Counted from the stretch's first letter, positions 23,061 to 32,518 are shown. The stretch is DNA of 64,000 bases from Straminergon stramineum (GCA_963920665.1 OY987265.1:17365001-17429000), one strand, 5' to 3'. Made by a program: numbers and translations. The notes: generated by a model not told the origin, from the sequence alone.

Positions 23061-23228
23061 ATCAAGGAAGGATCCCAAGTGGTCATTATATGCTTTAGGA
23101 TTGTCCACAATGCTCCCCAAAGTCAATAAACGAAGTTTCTTAAAATCAGAATTTCTATCAAGTTTTACCAAAGGCACATGATGGTTCATAGTCCCTTGCA
23201 AAGAAATGCCTTCAAGATCTTCAAGATC
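18993..23228 (-). CDS. NLR exon: LRR domain
   Basis: Acceptor AATGTAG at 23232-23229, then an in-phase start DLEDLEGISLQGTM, 1411 residues to the TGA at 18995-18993. The first ~70 residues form a linker (VKLDRNSDFKKLRLLTL). About 56 repeats of 24 residues follow, with core LPKEVGNLSSLTTL then a variable L-x-L-x-x-C-S-x-L-x-A segment. The conserved positions are the LRR scaffold; variation concentrates around LDLSG/LNLNG/LYLRW/LDVYK, that is, the x positions of the predicted beta-strand face. The number and uniformity of repeats are far above the usual 10-30 of plant NLRs. Confidence 0.9.
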   Translation of the reverse strand, partial: DLEDLEGISLQGTMNHHVPLVKLDRNSDFKKLRLLTLGSIVDNPKAYNDHLGSFLDISLQCSQLEAVMSCCSNLIALPKEVGNFSSLTTLDFSGCSSLVALPKEVGNLSSLTPLNLGGCSSLATLPKEVGNLSSLTTLDFSGCSSLAALPKEVGNLSSLTTLHLNGCSILVALPKEVGNLSSLTTLHLNGCSILVALPKEVGNLSSLTTLHLNGCSILVALPKEVGNLSSLTTLDLFGCSSLAALPKEVGNLSSLTTLNLRWCSSLAALPKEVGNLSSLTTLDFSGCSSLAALPKEVGNLSSLTTLNLNGCSILVALPKEVGNLSFLTTLYLNGCSSLAALPKEVGNLSSLTTLYLRWCSSLAALPKEVGNLSSLTTLNLSGCSILAALPKEVGNLSSLTTLDLSGWSSLVALPKEVGNLSSWTTLYLFGCSSLVALPKEGGNLSSLTTLDLSGCSNLVALPKEVGNLSSLTTLHLFGCSILVALPKEVGNLSFLTTLYLNGCSSLAALPKEVGNLSSLTTLYLRWCSSLAALPKEVGNLSSLTTLNLSGCSILAALPKEVGNLSSLTTLNLSGCSSLVALPKEVGNLSSLTILNLYKCSSLPALPKEVGNLSSLTTVDVYKCSSLAALPKEVGKLSSLTTLYLNGCSSLAALPKEVGNLSSLTTLNLYECSSLAALPKEVGNLSSLTTLNLYECSSLAAMPKEVGNCSSLTTLNLNDCSSLAALPKEVGNLSSLTTLNLGGCSSLVALPKEVGNLSSLTTLNLWKCSSSAALPKEVGNLSSLTTLELYKCSSLAALPKEVGNLSSLTTLHLSDCSSLAALPKEVGNLSSLTTLDLRKCSSLAALPKEVGNLSSLTTLDFSGCWRLVALPKEVGNLASLTTLDLNGCSSLAALPKEVGNLSSLTTLDLSGCASLAALPEEVGNLSSLTTLHFNGCWSLAALPKEVGNLSSLTTLDLRKCSSLAALPKEVGNLSSLTTLDLYKCSSLAALPKEVGNLTSLTTIDVYKCSSLAALPKEVGNLSSLTTLDLRRCSSLVALPKEVGNLSFVNTLSLKGCSSLVALQKEVGNLSSLTTLDLSGCSSLAALPKEVGNFSSLTTLDMSGCSSLADLPMEVGNLSSLTTLNLNGCSSLVALPKEVGNFSSLTTLDMSGCSSLADLPMEVGNLSSLTTLNLNGCSSLAVLPKEVGNISSLTTLNLNGCWSLAALPKEVGNLSSLTTLDLRWCSSLAAMAKEVGNLSSLTTLDFSGCWRLVALPKEVGNLASLTTLDLNGCSSLAALPKEVGNLSSLTTLDLSGCASLAALPEEVGNLSSLTTLDLSGCSRLAALPKEVGNFSSLTTLDLHGCSSLAALPKEVGNLSSLTTLNLNGCWSLAALPKEVGNLSSLTTLNLNGCSSLLALPEEVGNLSSLTTLD

Positions 23229-26200
23229 CTACATTCAAAGAAGAAAAAATTAGAATGGATTATATTTTCATGAAGAAGCTTCAAATGATTATGAGTTTTT
23301 TTAATATATTTCAAATCTTATGATTTTGGAACACTCTAGGGGGATCTATTTTCTAATTACATTTGAATGTATACAAAAATGTGCAATTCTCATGATGTCA
23401 ATTGCATGAATAGAATATTACCTTGCTTGAAAATCCACTTTCGGGTAGCATAGACGCTTTCCAAATCCTTGTTTGTTGTGCAATCATTTGACCCATGTCA
23501 CGAAGTTGGTCATGCATCTCGAGAATGTCACCATCTCCATTGACCTTCAACAATGACATGTCGATCAATCTATCCAGCTCATCCATTGGAAGGGCACCAT
23601 CTTGGGACCACATAGACAAGATTGTCGATTTGGATATGCCCAATGGATATACATCTTGACAAAAAAAACATGCCACATCCAAAAACATCTTTTGTTCCAA
23701 GCCTCCCTTATTCAATCCATCAAAGCTTATTCGCAAAGTGTTCCAAATTTCTTCATCACGATCCAAGCTCCTTGCTCTTGCCATCCTTTGTAGGGCTCGT
23801 TCCCAACTTCGCAACCTCTCTTTGTTACGGAGAAATGCACCCATCACTTTCAAACTCAAAGGCAAGCCATTACAAGCTTGCACAACTTGTTTGCGCAAAG
23901 CTACAAAGTCCAGTGATAGAGAAGCTTCATGCCAATGAAGGTGAGAGGTGAAAAGTTCCATTGATGCCTTTTCATCCAAAAATTTAACGTCCAACCTTCC
24001 TTCAATGCCCACAAAGGACTCGATGGTACTCCATTGTCGAGTTGTGATGATTATTGCAGTCCCCTTGCTAGCTTGAACAATGTTAGAAGGTACTATATCA
24101 CGCACTTGAGACTCATCCTTGATATCATCTAGTATTAAGAGAACCTTCTTTTCAAGCAAGGGTTCCTTCATCATCTTTTGGGCTTCTTCCAAATTTGGGG
24201 GTTTGCAATCATTACCAAGTTCTAGTAATATCTTGCACAATATTTCATAGGAATTTTGATAGTTCTTGCATTCGGCAACAAAGCATGATGCATCATATGA
24301 GGACTTCATAGTTGGGTCATCAAATATTGCCTTGGCTAGTGTGGTCTTGCCAATTCCACCCATGCCCACAATGCCTATATACTTCATTTTCAAAAGCCCT
24401 TTGGCTTTAGACAATTGATGATCTAAATCAATTGGGACTTCCTTGAGAGGAGCAATTCGCTCATTCACCTGTACATGTACAAAAGGAACATTATTTTGGA
24501 AAATCATTATCAAATTAAAATATGAAACTATATTAAAAACAATGAATGCAAAGTTTGAAAGAGATTTACATAAATCAAACATCACTAAATGAATTGAATT
24601 TTATAATTAGGTAATTTCATACCCTTGGGACATGGTTTACAATGGACTTGGAATCTCGTAAGGCACAAGATCCTTCCTTCAAGAAAGACTTCTTTAAACT
24701 AGTGAGCCGGTCACAAATGTTGGAAAATGTTGGGCGTTGAAGAGGGTCTTGAGACCAACATTCTTGGATTAAGGTTGTAAGTCCTTCACAATCGTTGGGT
24801 AGAGCTGGTCGACAGCTAGAGCCAGGCAGACCTTGTGGTTTATTACAAATTTCTTTGGGTTTCAAATTAGAGTATGGAACCTTCCCAGATAGAATCTCTG
24901 AGCATATCATGGCAAAAGCCCACACATCTGCTTGAAATAGATACCGTGGAGTTTCACTTCCCTTGATCATTTCAGGGGCCATATATCTTGGTGTTCCAAT
25001 TGTATATTGTGTTGACTCTGGATTGTTACAAACCTCTAATTGAGAAGTCCCATAATCCATAACCTTGAATGTGCAACGAGGATCTAAATCCTCCATTGGT
25101 ATTGAACTACACAAGACATTATCAGGTTTCAAGTCAAGATGAGCAACTTGCATGTCATGAAGGTAATACACACCCTTTGCAATTTGGAGCATGATGTCAA
25201 GTGCAACATGATAGGGTAAAGGTCTTTCAACTTCCTTCAACATAGTAGACAAGTTGGAATCCATCAATTCCATCACTAAGTGCATCTCTTCAATTTCACC
25301 TTCTTCGAGATTCTCATCACTATTTTGGTTAGTTCCTAAACCAAAAAATTGAACGAAACTTTTCAATATTTGAGACAAGCTTGATTTCAAATATTGCATC
25401 ACCAAATGCATCTTGCCAATAAATCCTACTTCCTTAGAATTGTCACCAACTTTTTTGATAATCCCACAACCAAAAAATTGAACGAGATTCGGATGGTTCA
25501 AGCCTGCCAATATTCCGGCCTCTTTTTGACAATTCTTGAGATATTCAGGATCACCTCTTAACACTTTTGTAGCACACTTTAGTCCAAACCAGTTGGATAA
25601 GTGCACACTTCCATAACCTCCTTCACCTATTTTTTGGATTAGTTTTGGTGGCTTAAAATCCTTGGGAACCTCTAAAGCATTCAAGTCTCCACCATCAACT
25701 CGATCCAAATTTCTAAGTCTCAATAATAGATGTTTTGTTATTTCATAATCCTCTGGGATTTCTCCTTGAAGGACAAGTTCAAGCTTCCTCTTTAGTTCTT
25801 GTGCATCCTCAAGAACTTGATCATAGGTAGTTGCATCAAATAGAATAGCTGGGATGTCATTGGATTGATCCGGATGGTGGGATAAGTACATTTCCCTCGT
25901 TGTATCATAACAACACTTGACATCTTGAAGTAACTCACGAAAAGTCTCTTTGTTTTGGAGTTGAAATACAATTGAATGATGCCATCGGTCTTCTTCAATG
26001 CAATTGTTTCTCACAATCTCTACTTTCTTTTGAAGAACAAACAATTCTTCGCATACAAATTGGAATTGGAGATCCGAAGTAGTAATTGACAACATTTTGT
26101 CAATCCCTTTCACAGCTTGTATGAGTTTTCCCAAAAGATGTATGCATTGATTTTTATTCAAAACTTTCTCTTTGGAAGATGCATTCAAAGTCTCCAACCA

Positions 26201-26276
26201 TTCCTCGAGATGGGGTATATCATTGAGTAGTCTTTGGTTATACCCACTTTGCACTTGGAAGAAATCCTTGTCTTTC
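18993..26276 (-). CDS. kinase-NB-ARC-LRR immune receptor (PK-NLR), three visible exons
   Basis: Intracellular nucleotide-binding receptor of the plant NLR class with an N-terminal kinase. Visible coding exons are 26276-24623, 24468-23422 and 23228-18993. The introns (154 and 193 bp) have GT-AG borders and phase 0, giving about 2,310 residues; the 5' exon is uncertain. Order: helical bundle (MLKL/RPW8-like), kinase with insertion, NB-ARC, about 56 LRRs. By family knowledge, LRRs sense a ligand or partner and hold the receptor off, NB-ARC switches between ADP and ATP, and the N-terminal region signals. PK-NBS-LRR genes are described in mosses, and grass Tsn1 is an analogous fusion. All key motifs are intact; the only lesion is the TGA ending the LRR array with about 8 LRRs left downstream. 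The unit 2 duplicate region lacks the gene. Splice predictions are by eye. Confidence 0.85.
23229..23421 (-). other. NLR intron 2
   Basis: 193 bp. Donor AAG|GTAATA with the first intron base at 23421, and acceptor GAATGTAG ending at 23229. Both borders are phase 0 and join ...GFSSK to DLEDLEG. AT-rich with in-frame stops. The position between NB-ARC and LRR is a common intron site in TIR-type plant NLRs (family knowledge). Confidence 0.8.
23422..24468 (-). CDS. NLR exon: NB-ARC domain
   Basis: 349 codons, starting VNERIAPLKEV after acceptor GTACAG. Motifs by exon residue: P-loop GMGGIGKTT (35-43), kinase-2 LLILDD (110-115), RNBS-B IIITTR (139-144), GLPL (201-204), FLDVACFF (262-269), MHD in LEMHDQLRDMG (318-320). 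The TT after the P-loop Lys and the kinase-2 Asp pair are present, so nucleotide binding is expected. FLDVACFF and the final D rather than W of kinase-2 resemble the TIR-class style more than the coiled-coil class, though no TIR domain precedes it. No frameshift. Confidence 0.9.
24469..24622 (-). other. NLR intron 1
   Basis: 154 bp. Donor AAGG|GTATGA (first base 24622) and acceptor ATGTACAG (last base 24469), phase 0, joining ...SIVNHVPR to VNERIAP. Without splicing the kinase frame ends at a TGA six bases into the intron, and this region has no good start codon for a separate NB-ARC protein, which argues that the two halves belong to one gene. Confidence 0.75.
24623..26276 (-). CDS. NLR exon: helical bundle and protein kinase
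   Basis: 551 full codons. The open frame continues upstream of 26276 without an ATG to a stop at 26314-26312, and TTCACAG|G at 26277/26276 is a good acceptor, so the exon is internal; the split codon needs two bases from a previous exon. Residues 10-170 are predicted helices (IHLLGKLIQAVKGIDKML; FVCEELFVLQKKVEIV; a third and a brace helix) like the HeLo/RPW8-type bundles of plant MLKLs. Kinase: Gly loop IGEGGYGSV (~216-224), Lys in CATK (~237), catalytic HLDLKPDN (~379-386), DYG for DFG (~407-409), APE (~433-435). HLD instead of HRD is a non-RD arrangement typical of innate-immunity kinases. All catalytic residues are present, so an active TKL-type Ser/Thr kinase is likely. There is an internal 43-residue duplication (separate entry). 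Confidence 0.9.
25216..25496 (-). repeat. in-frame 129 bp duplication inside the kinase domain
   Basis: Protein segment VQFFGCG...KMHLVMQYLKSSLSQILKS is followed directly by VQFFGLG...EMHLVMELMDSNLSTMLKE, offset 43 residues. At DNA level a 16 bp string CCAAAAAATTGAACGA starts at 25341 and 25470, 129 bp apart. The segment corresponds to beta4, the hinge-proximal beta5 and alphaD. Whether copy 1 is a looped-out insertion or replaces the native strands cannot be told here. Confidence 0.8.
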
Positions 26277-28283
26277 CTGTGAAGTTTGTAATATCCAAAG
26301 TTAATGAGATATCATGACAAGATATAGTGAAACCAATTATCCTATAATACAAATTTAAAAATTTGAACAAATTGAAATTCAATGAACAATAGTCATAGAG
26401 TAACCATCTATTGTTTTGAAATAAGAATACATACTTCACTTTAATTACATTCAAAAATTTGTGAAACAAGATTGTTTATAAAGATTGATGTAAATCAAAT
26501 AGATAACTATACAAAGAACTTTGAAATTGAAACACTACAATATTCTAACATCCACTTTCAATCCCTAACAATTACTAAAGAATATTTATGCTCACCGAGT
26601 AAACCATGCAAAACCCATGTATCTCCAAAATATAAAGATAGCCAACATGATGAAAATCGCAATCCACATCAAAAAGCACCCCATTTTTTGGATCAAATGG
26701 AGAAATATGTCAAAGATCTGTAGTAATTTCAAAACAAATCCAAAAAAAATAAATAGAACATAACATTCAAATGAAGAAAAATAGGAAGGGCCTCAAAAAA
26801 ACTCTATTTCCAATCCATTTAAAATCACCTCCCATGAAGAATTCTATTAATATTATATACTAATACTTAGACGAATCTACTATCATACATTAACTAGGGT
26901 TACAAAATACAACAATCTTATCCAAATTTAATAAATAACAAAACTTTGCAATAACATTACACAATATAAAATCAAGAAATCCATAAAATAATGATTAATA
27001 ATTTTGTTAATATACAACAATTGATATCAAGGATTTCATTCCAAACTATAACAAAGAATATGATCTAGATACACAAGAATAATGCAATATTTGAATAGTT
27101 TAAACTAGGATTCAATATTCATTGGTACTTGAAGTCAACTCATTGGAACATAATTGAACATGATTCACAAATAACACATCATAAATACAAATTGGATATA
27201 TTGACGATATCGAACACATACATTGCTCACTATCTTCAATCTCAAAATTCTACAATCACAACTCATTGACATGACAACTCTCTATGCAATGCTATGTTTG
27301 TTGAAAAAAATACAAGTATAAGGCTTGACAAAAAATTGGAGGGACATGTCATACCTCCTAGTTCATAAGTCCATATCAAAAAACACATTGTTTGACAAAT
27401 GAAACTTAGATGTTAGAAATGTTTATGTATTGTTGACTCTTGACAATTACCAAGCAAATTAGGAATTGTTCATAATCAACTTCAATAGAATCAAGCAAAC
27501 ATGTTAAACTCTCATCTCAATAGATGTATCGTCATGTCACAAGAATGTTCTCAAAATTTTATCCACACTACATTTCGTACAAGATTCATCAAAATTGAAT
27601 TTGCTTCTACGAAAGCTAGGATGACTTTAACTAAAAGAATGTACCTAAGCACTCGAGCTCCCAATTGTCCTTCCATGTCTTATGGTGAAAGAAAAGGGAT
27701 CAACTTCAAAAATCTAAGTTAGTACTTGTTGAAATTTATGATTGGTTTTATGTAAGACATTGGAACTCATTGAATAGTAGAATGGAAGCAATTACAATAT
27801 AGTTGATCCTACAATTGGACCCTAGCAACAATTCAAAACCAAAAGTACTCCACCTCAATTGCAATCAATAATCCTACAAGTTAGTAAGAGATAAATTCCA
27901 TGACTTCATAAAAGAATCAAGATTCATAACATATTTCTCATTTGTATCAAAATTACAATCTATCCTTCATCCATGGTTGCAACAACATGCTCTTGTTATC
28001 GTTAATTTCATTAGCCATGGGTTGCTTCTTATCCAAACCTATTAGATGCATTCTTCTACTATCTCTTGAAAAGACCTCCCTCCCTCCCTCCCTCCCCTCC
28101 TAAAATAAATCACTTAATCTATCCATATCCCACCCCTCCACACACACATACCAAAACAAAATCCAAAAATATTTTAGTACAAATGCAATTAATAGAATAA
28201 ATACAATATACATACGAATACTATATACAAAATATATGTATAATATATAATTGATATGGTATAACATATGGATACATGTATCA
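26277..28283. other. no gene seen; probable 5' intron or promoter of the NLR
   Basis: AT-rich with numerous stops. If the upstream exon candidate at 29072-29286 is right, this is part of a 2.8 kb first intron; otherwise a short first exon or the promoter lies here. A (CCCT)n tract occurs at 28077-28100. The plus-strand frame 27501-27722 is unrecognised. Confidence 0.35.
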
Positions 28284-28702
28284 TTAGAAAAAATTTCAGC
28301 CCTCAAAGGGGCTGCTTCCCTTTCAGAAGTTCCCCTCAAAGGAATGCACAGCCCCTTTGAGGAATAGTGCCACAATAAAAAAATATTTAAAAAATATTTA
28401 AAAATAATATTAAAATAATAATAACAATCTGACGTGGTCGCACTAATGCCACATCAGATCTCACAATTTTGTAATTTTGAATTTATGTTAAGATTAATGT
28501 TTTAATTATTTTTCTAATATTTTTTTTATTCTTGATTTGAACTGTCCCGCGTGAATGAGGCTCTGCAGTTCGCTGGCCGGCGAAAAATAATTTTAAAAAT
28601 AATTTTTTTTTTTTTTCAAATTCTCTTTTTCCGGCCACTGTTCCCTGCCGTTCCCTGCTGTCCAGGACTCACAGCCCCTTAGAGGGTTCATATTTTTTCT
28701 AA
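28284..28702. mobile_element. TIR element (MITE) with TTAGAAAA ends
   Basis: 419 bp. Left end TTAGAAAAAATTTCAGCC; right end complement TTAGAAAAAATATGAACC; about 27 of 31 terminal bases agree. If TA is taken as the target duplication the ends are GAAAAAAT. A subterminal hairpin pairs CCTCAAAGGGGCTG (28301-28314) with CAGCCCCTTTGAGG (28349-28362). The interior is AT-rich and non-coding. Its site on the minus strand would fall in the putative first NLR intron. Confidence 0.7.
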
Positions 28703-29071
28703 TGAGGTATAAGATTATATATAATACAAATATGGTATTCAAAATATTGATATAGTATCACGTACGAATGTATGTACGGGATATGGAATACGGATGCTGA
28801 TTGCATATCAATTGCAATCTGGCATGTTGAAGAAAGAATATACATATATGGGGATAATGACAATGCATGTTTGGGAGGTTATTAATTCACTCACTTGTGA
28901 AGTGTGTAGGTGACATTCCCTCACTATCTTCACAAAAGAGACAAACACACCATACCATTCATCCACAATTAGGAGAGTGAAAAAACAAGAACACAACATG
29001 ACTTTCAAACAACTTTAATGATGGAAGATTATTAGTTTGGAACAGTCTGTTGCTCCATTCAGAATACATAC

Positions 29072-29286
29072 CTTAAATGCGATGTGGATCCAATTGCAAG
29101 AGAGAGGAGAGCCCAAATTGCCGAACAAATAGAGCACCAGCTCCGACTTTCAGCAAGAAACAGGAAGACGATCTGCCATCTTGCATCGTTAGTTTGAAAC
29201 TCCAGCAATGAAATGACGCAGCAGAGAAGAAGCCAACAGGCTACCACTGAAGGTACCAAACAAGCTAGAAACACAAGGGTGACCAT
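29072..29286 (-). CDS. candidate 5' exon of the NLR (speculative)
   Basis: ATG at 29286-29284 opens a frame of about 71 codons, ending at a consensus donor TTTAAG|GTATGT (exon end 29072). It leaves AG of a split codon, exactly what the kinase exon acceptor at 26276 needs (AG+G, Arg). The encoded peptide begins MVTLVFLACLVPSVVACW and is hydrophobic, which is unlike known NLR or MLKL N termini, so the match may be coincidental. The intron would be 2,795 bp and contain the MITE at 28284-28702. Confidence 0.2.
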
Positions 29287-29699
29287 GGTTCATATGTCTT
29301 TTGGAAAACAAAATGACGGAAACGAACACCAACACATTGCAAACGTGTTACCAAACTCGCTTGACATCCAGATCTTGAGCTCCCAACCCCACAATCCACC
29401 TGCGAGGAATAACTGGCGAGGAAGTGATGCTACTTCAATGAACAACGACACACCCCAGGACTGCGAAAGTTAAACTTACAGAGCTAGAGTCAATACCCAG
29501 ATGCCGACTATGGTGGCAACGATGCAGGAAAGTTTGCACGAACGATGAAAGCGTGCACATGCACGTGTAGATGTTTAGACGATGTAGCTTCGGAGGTTGA
29601 GAAGCTCGACGAGAGTAAGCAAGGCAAAAAACACCCAGGGTGGGACGAGTAGCAAGGTAGCAGCGTTCGAAAAGTGGGAAGAGCGCCATAGCCAACGTG

Positions 29700-29885
29700 A
29701 ACTGTGAAGGAGCCCAGTCGCAGCAATAATGATAGTTGATAGAAGTGGCAGTAACTGATAGTTGGCAGCAGTAGTTGTAGTTGGTAGCAGTGGCAGGTAG
29801 AATTTAATTCTCTCAGTTCCCTTCCTGACAGGCTCTTATTTTGCCTCCTTTGCAATGAAATTCCGTTTCATTTGTTTCAGAAAAG
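29700..29885 (+). mobile_element. LINE/SINE 3' tail, plus orientation
   Basis: Ends with GCAATGAAATTCCGTTTC then ATTTGTTTCAGAAAAG, a 3' terminus shared with copies at 30064 (inverted), 30300 and 48030. It resembles the 3' ends of plant non-LTR retroposons. The 5' boundary and target duplication are not determined. Confidence 0.45.
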
Positions 29886-30063
29886 AGAGAAATTAGCATT
29901 TACTTCACGTGGGACCTGCTATCATGCACAGGCAGCTTTCCCCTCTTGTAAAGTACTACTCTATGATGTTTTCGTCAGGATACGGAACGTTTCTAATGCC
30001 GGGGATCCGTGCTGTTGAAATGCTTGGTCACAGGTTGTGTCAGTCCCGCTCGGTTTTCTGCTT

Positions 30064-30140
30064 TTTCTAGAATGAAATGATACGGAATTTCATTGCAAAG
30101 GCAAAGTACATGGCCACCAGTCACAAGTGGCCTGGGAAAG
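30064..30140 (-). mobile_element. LINE/SINE 3' tail, minus orientation
   Basis: Read on the minus strand: CAGGCCACTTGTGACTGG, then GCAATGAAATTCCGTATC and a short A-rich end. The same phrase CAGGCCACTTGTGGCTGA occurs at 48036, so the two are copies of one family. Confidence 0.5.
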
Positions 30141-30279
30141 GAACGACACGACAACAAGGAACTAACAGGGACAGACTGGACAAGCGAAGAGACAAAGACC
30201 AAGGCCTCTGTGGAGCAGAGAGAGTGTGAACGCTGCGAAGGGCAGCACAGAGAGAGGCCGCGAGGTTTCTTACAATTGG

Positions 30280-30402
30280 TAGTGAGAGGGGAAGACGTTT
30301 GGGCTGTGCTACTCATGGAGGTTGGAGTGGCAGGTGGGCTTTATGTTTTTTACCCTTTTCAATGAAATTCCATTTCATTTGTTTCAAAAATAAATAAAAG
30401 TG
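30280..30402 (+). mobile_element. LINE/SINE 3' tail, plus orientation
   Basis: TTTTCAATGAAATTCCATTT followed by CATTTGTTTC and A-rich AAAAATAAATAAAA. Same terminal family as 29700 and 48030. Three tails in 700 bp indicate a preferred target or nested retroposition. Confidence 0.45.
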
Positions 30403-30441
30403 CTTGGCCAGATTTCAGGATTCCACAAGATGGTCTGAACA

Positions 30442-30680
30442 GCCGGGATGGATTGACTCCCTTGCCCGTCCTCGAGTAAAAACCCTGAAATTTTTTATTT
30501 TTCACACACTATTAAATTTGCAAATTTTGAATTCAGATTTGCAATTAGAGGCTCCAAATTAGCTAGGAGAGGTTTAGGAGATAAATTAATGAAGCACAAA
30601 ATAGGGGGTCCTTTTTCTTACAGGCACCCCTAGAATGACTTGCGGGGGGATGAGCAAGGGGGGCAAATCCATCCCCGCCA
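30442..30680. mobile_element. hAT-like MITE, copy 2
   Basis: 239 bp. Perfect 8 bp target duplication TCTGAACA at 30434-30441 and 30681-30688. Ends GCCGGGATGGATTGAC and, on the other strand, TGGCGGGGATGGATTTG. The interior shares GCAATTAGAGGCTCCAAATT with copy 3. 8 bp duplications are typical of hAT elements (family knowledge); the terminal sequence itself is not a textbook hAT end. Confidence 0.8.
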
Positions 30681-30689
30681 TCTGAACAT

Positions 30690-31840
30690 CTAGATAGATA
30701 CTAAGCACAAGCTTCATCAAAGTCTTCTCAATTGACTATGGTTGTGTCACTAGTTACCCATGTGGTGTTGGAAACACATGAATTTAGGTGCTATTCGAAT
30801 CCTTGGACCAGACTGGATGTGGAGTTCCAGGCACCAAGTTGTAAGGTCCAGTCCATACGACACCATGGTTCCAAATGTGCACTAGTTCTCCAAATAAAAT
30901 ATCCACTTTTCTCCTAGTGTTTGAAATTAAGTGGCATGTGACAACCAATGAATGAGGTGAGACTATGAGACAAGTAGAAGATATTTTTAGATAAATAGTA
31001 AGTTGATTGATGTCCAAGAAAGTGGGCTTGCCAATCCTAAATTCAAGGAGGGTAGAGAATGGGAGGGACTAGATCTCCATATCAAAAATCAAGTTGCTAA
31101 TTTGTCCATATCAACTAATTGGGTTGGGTTAGAGATCATGTGCGGTCTCCCCATGCAAACAACGAACGACACATACTCGGTTGATTCATCACAAACACCT
31201 ACAATAGCATAAATTCTACATTTTGCATTGAAGATATTCTTCTAGAGCTCAATTCATAAATTGAACTTTCTAATATTTTTGAACTTGGAGGATTGTGTTA
31301 GTGGATGAAATTGAACTTGTTCAAAAACACTCCCAATAAGGTGGCCAACCCATTTTTTGATCACACACACACACCTTTTCAATGTGTAGGTTGCTTCCTT
31401 TCCATGAAGTTGTGGTGTAGTTCCTAGAGTAATTGTGTCACATTATGATTGGTTGCAAGGCTCTCAATATTGCAACTAGCCCTTGGTTGATTTTGCAATT
31501 AGCCTATGGTCACAAATAGAAAGCTTTATACCACCATTAGAGATCAAAGAGAATCTTCCACTAAAAAATTCACAATAATTATATTTTTTGTAATAAAATT
31601 TTGGAAAAATATGCAATCCTTCTAGACTCTATTTTTGCACATGGGAAAAAAAGTTCATTCAAGAAACCTTTGCTCCAAATATGCATAATTGCTTAAGTGG
31701 TTGGAAATGGGTTGGCTACCTTACCAACCTTTTCGATTCTTTATAATTGTTGCCAAGAATTTGCAACAATGGTAAACTCCTGTAGGAGGCTAAGTTACTT
31801 GGGAAGAGGCATTGAATCCAAGGTTGCTGTAACTCATGAT
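30690..31840. other. gene-free stretch
   Basis: No supportable ORF. A short (CA)n run lies at about 31364-31374. Nothing else recognised. Confidence 0.35.
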
Positions 31841-31843
31841 CTA

Positions 31844-31999
31844 AGGTAACTTAGCCTATGACAATCCAAATGGGAGCCAGACCATCACAAGCAAAATTAC
31901 AACAGTGGTGTACATTCTAGTTCTGAAATGTACACCTCTAGAATATTTTTGCTTGTGATGGGCTAGCTCTCATTTGGACTATCATAGGTTGAGTTACCT
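31844..31999. mobile_element. foldback MITE, TA-flanked
   Basis: 156 bp element that is mostly inverted repeat: arms of about 57 bp start AGGTAACTTAGCCTATGA and, on the other strand, AGGTAACTCAACCTATGA, and continue through CCATCACAAGCAAAA. Flanking TA at 31842-31843 and 32000-32001. The termini AGGTAA...CCTATGA are related to the 541-544 bp MITEs at 47128 and 51140. Confidence 0.8.
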
Positions 32000-32067
32000 T
32001 ATATCAAGTGCTCTATCAACTTTCACCCATTTTTAAGTTCTAAGTTACTTGTTGGTTGTTTTAATAA

Positions 32068-32515
32068 GAGCAACTCCAATGCACACACTATTACAAGCAC
32101 AATATCCAAATTTTGAAGAGGAGATAGGCGGACCTCATTCCATGCTAGCAACTTTTTTTTTAAAATTGCCCCAATGCATAGTTGGCAATCCAAACCACAA
32201 ATGAACCTTTATCGCATTATAAAAAGAAAGAGAAAAAAAGATTCTACATGAAATATAGATTTTCATGCAAAATAGGAGAGCTCAAATTTATGAGCATGCA
32301 AAACAAGGTCAAAAATGGATGACATTGTTGACTTTGACTATAGTGGGCCACCTTGTGGAATCTTCATATTTCTTCAAAATGTGGAGCATGGGATGGATAA
32401 TGATGGGCTTGGAAATAACCAATGACGAATGGCGGTTGCAGTGGGGAGTGTTTTTTTAGTACCCTCCGTCATCGAAACTTGGCGTATGTGTTTTTGTATA
32501 GCATTGGAGCTACTC
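32068..32515. mobile_element. Tourist-like (PIF/Harbinger) MITE
   Basis: 448 bp. Ends GAGCAACTCCAATGC and, on the other strand, GAGTAGCTCCAATGC, flanked by TAA on both sides (32065-32067 and 32516-32518). A 3 bp TWA target duplication is the PIF/Harbinger signature. No transposase. Confidence 0.75.
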
Positions 32516-32518
32516 TAA

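Noticed and set aside
28077..28100. (CCCT)n tract as a CRISPR-like or regulatory array
   Set aside because: Simple microsatellite; no spacer structure.
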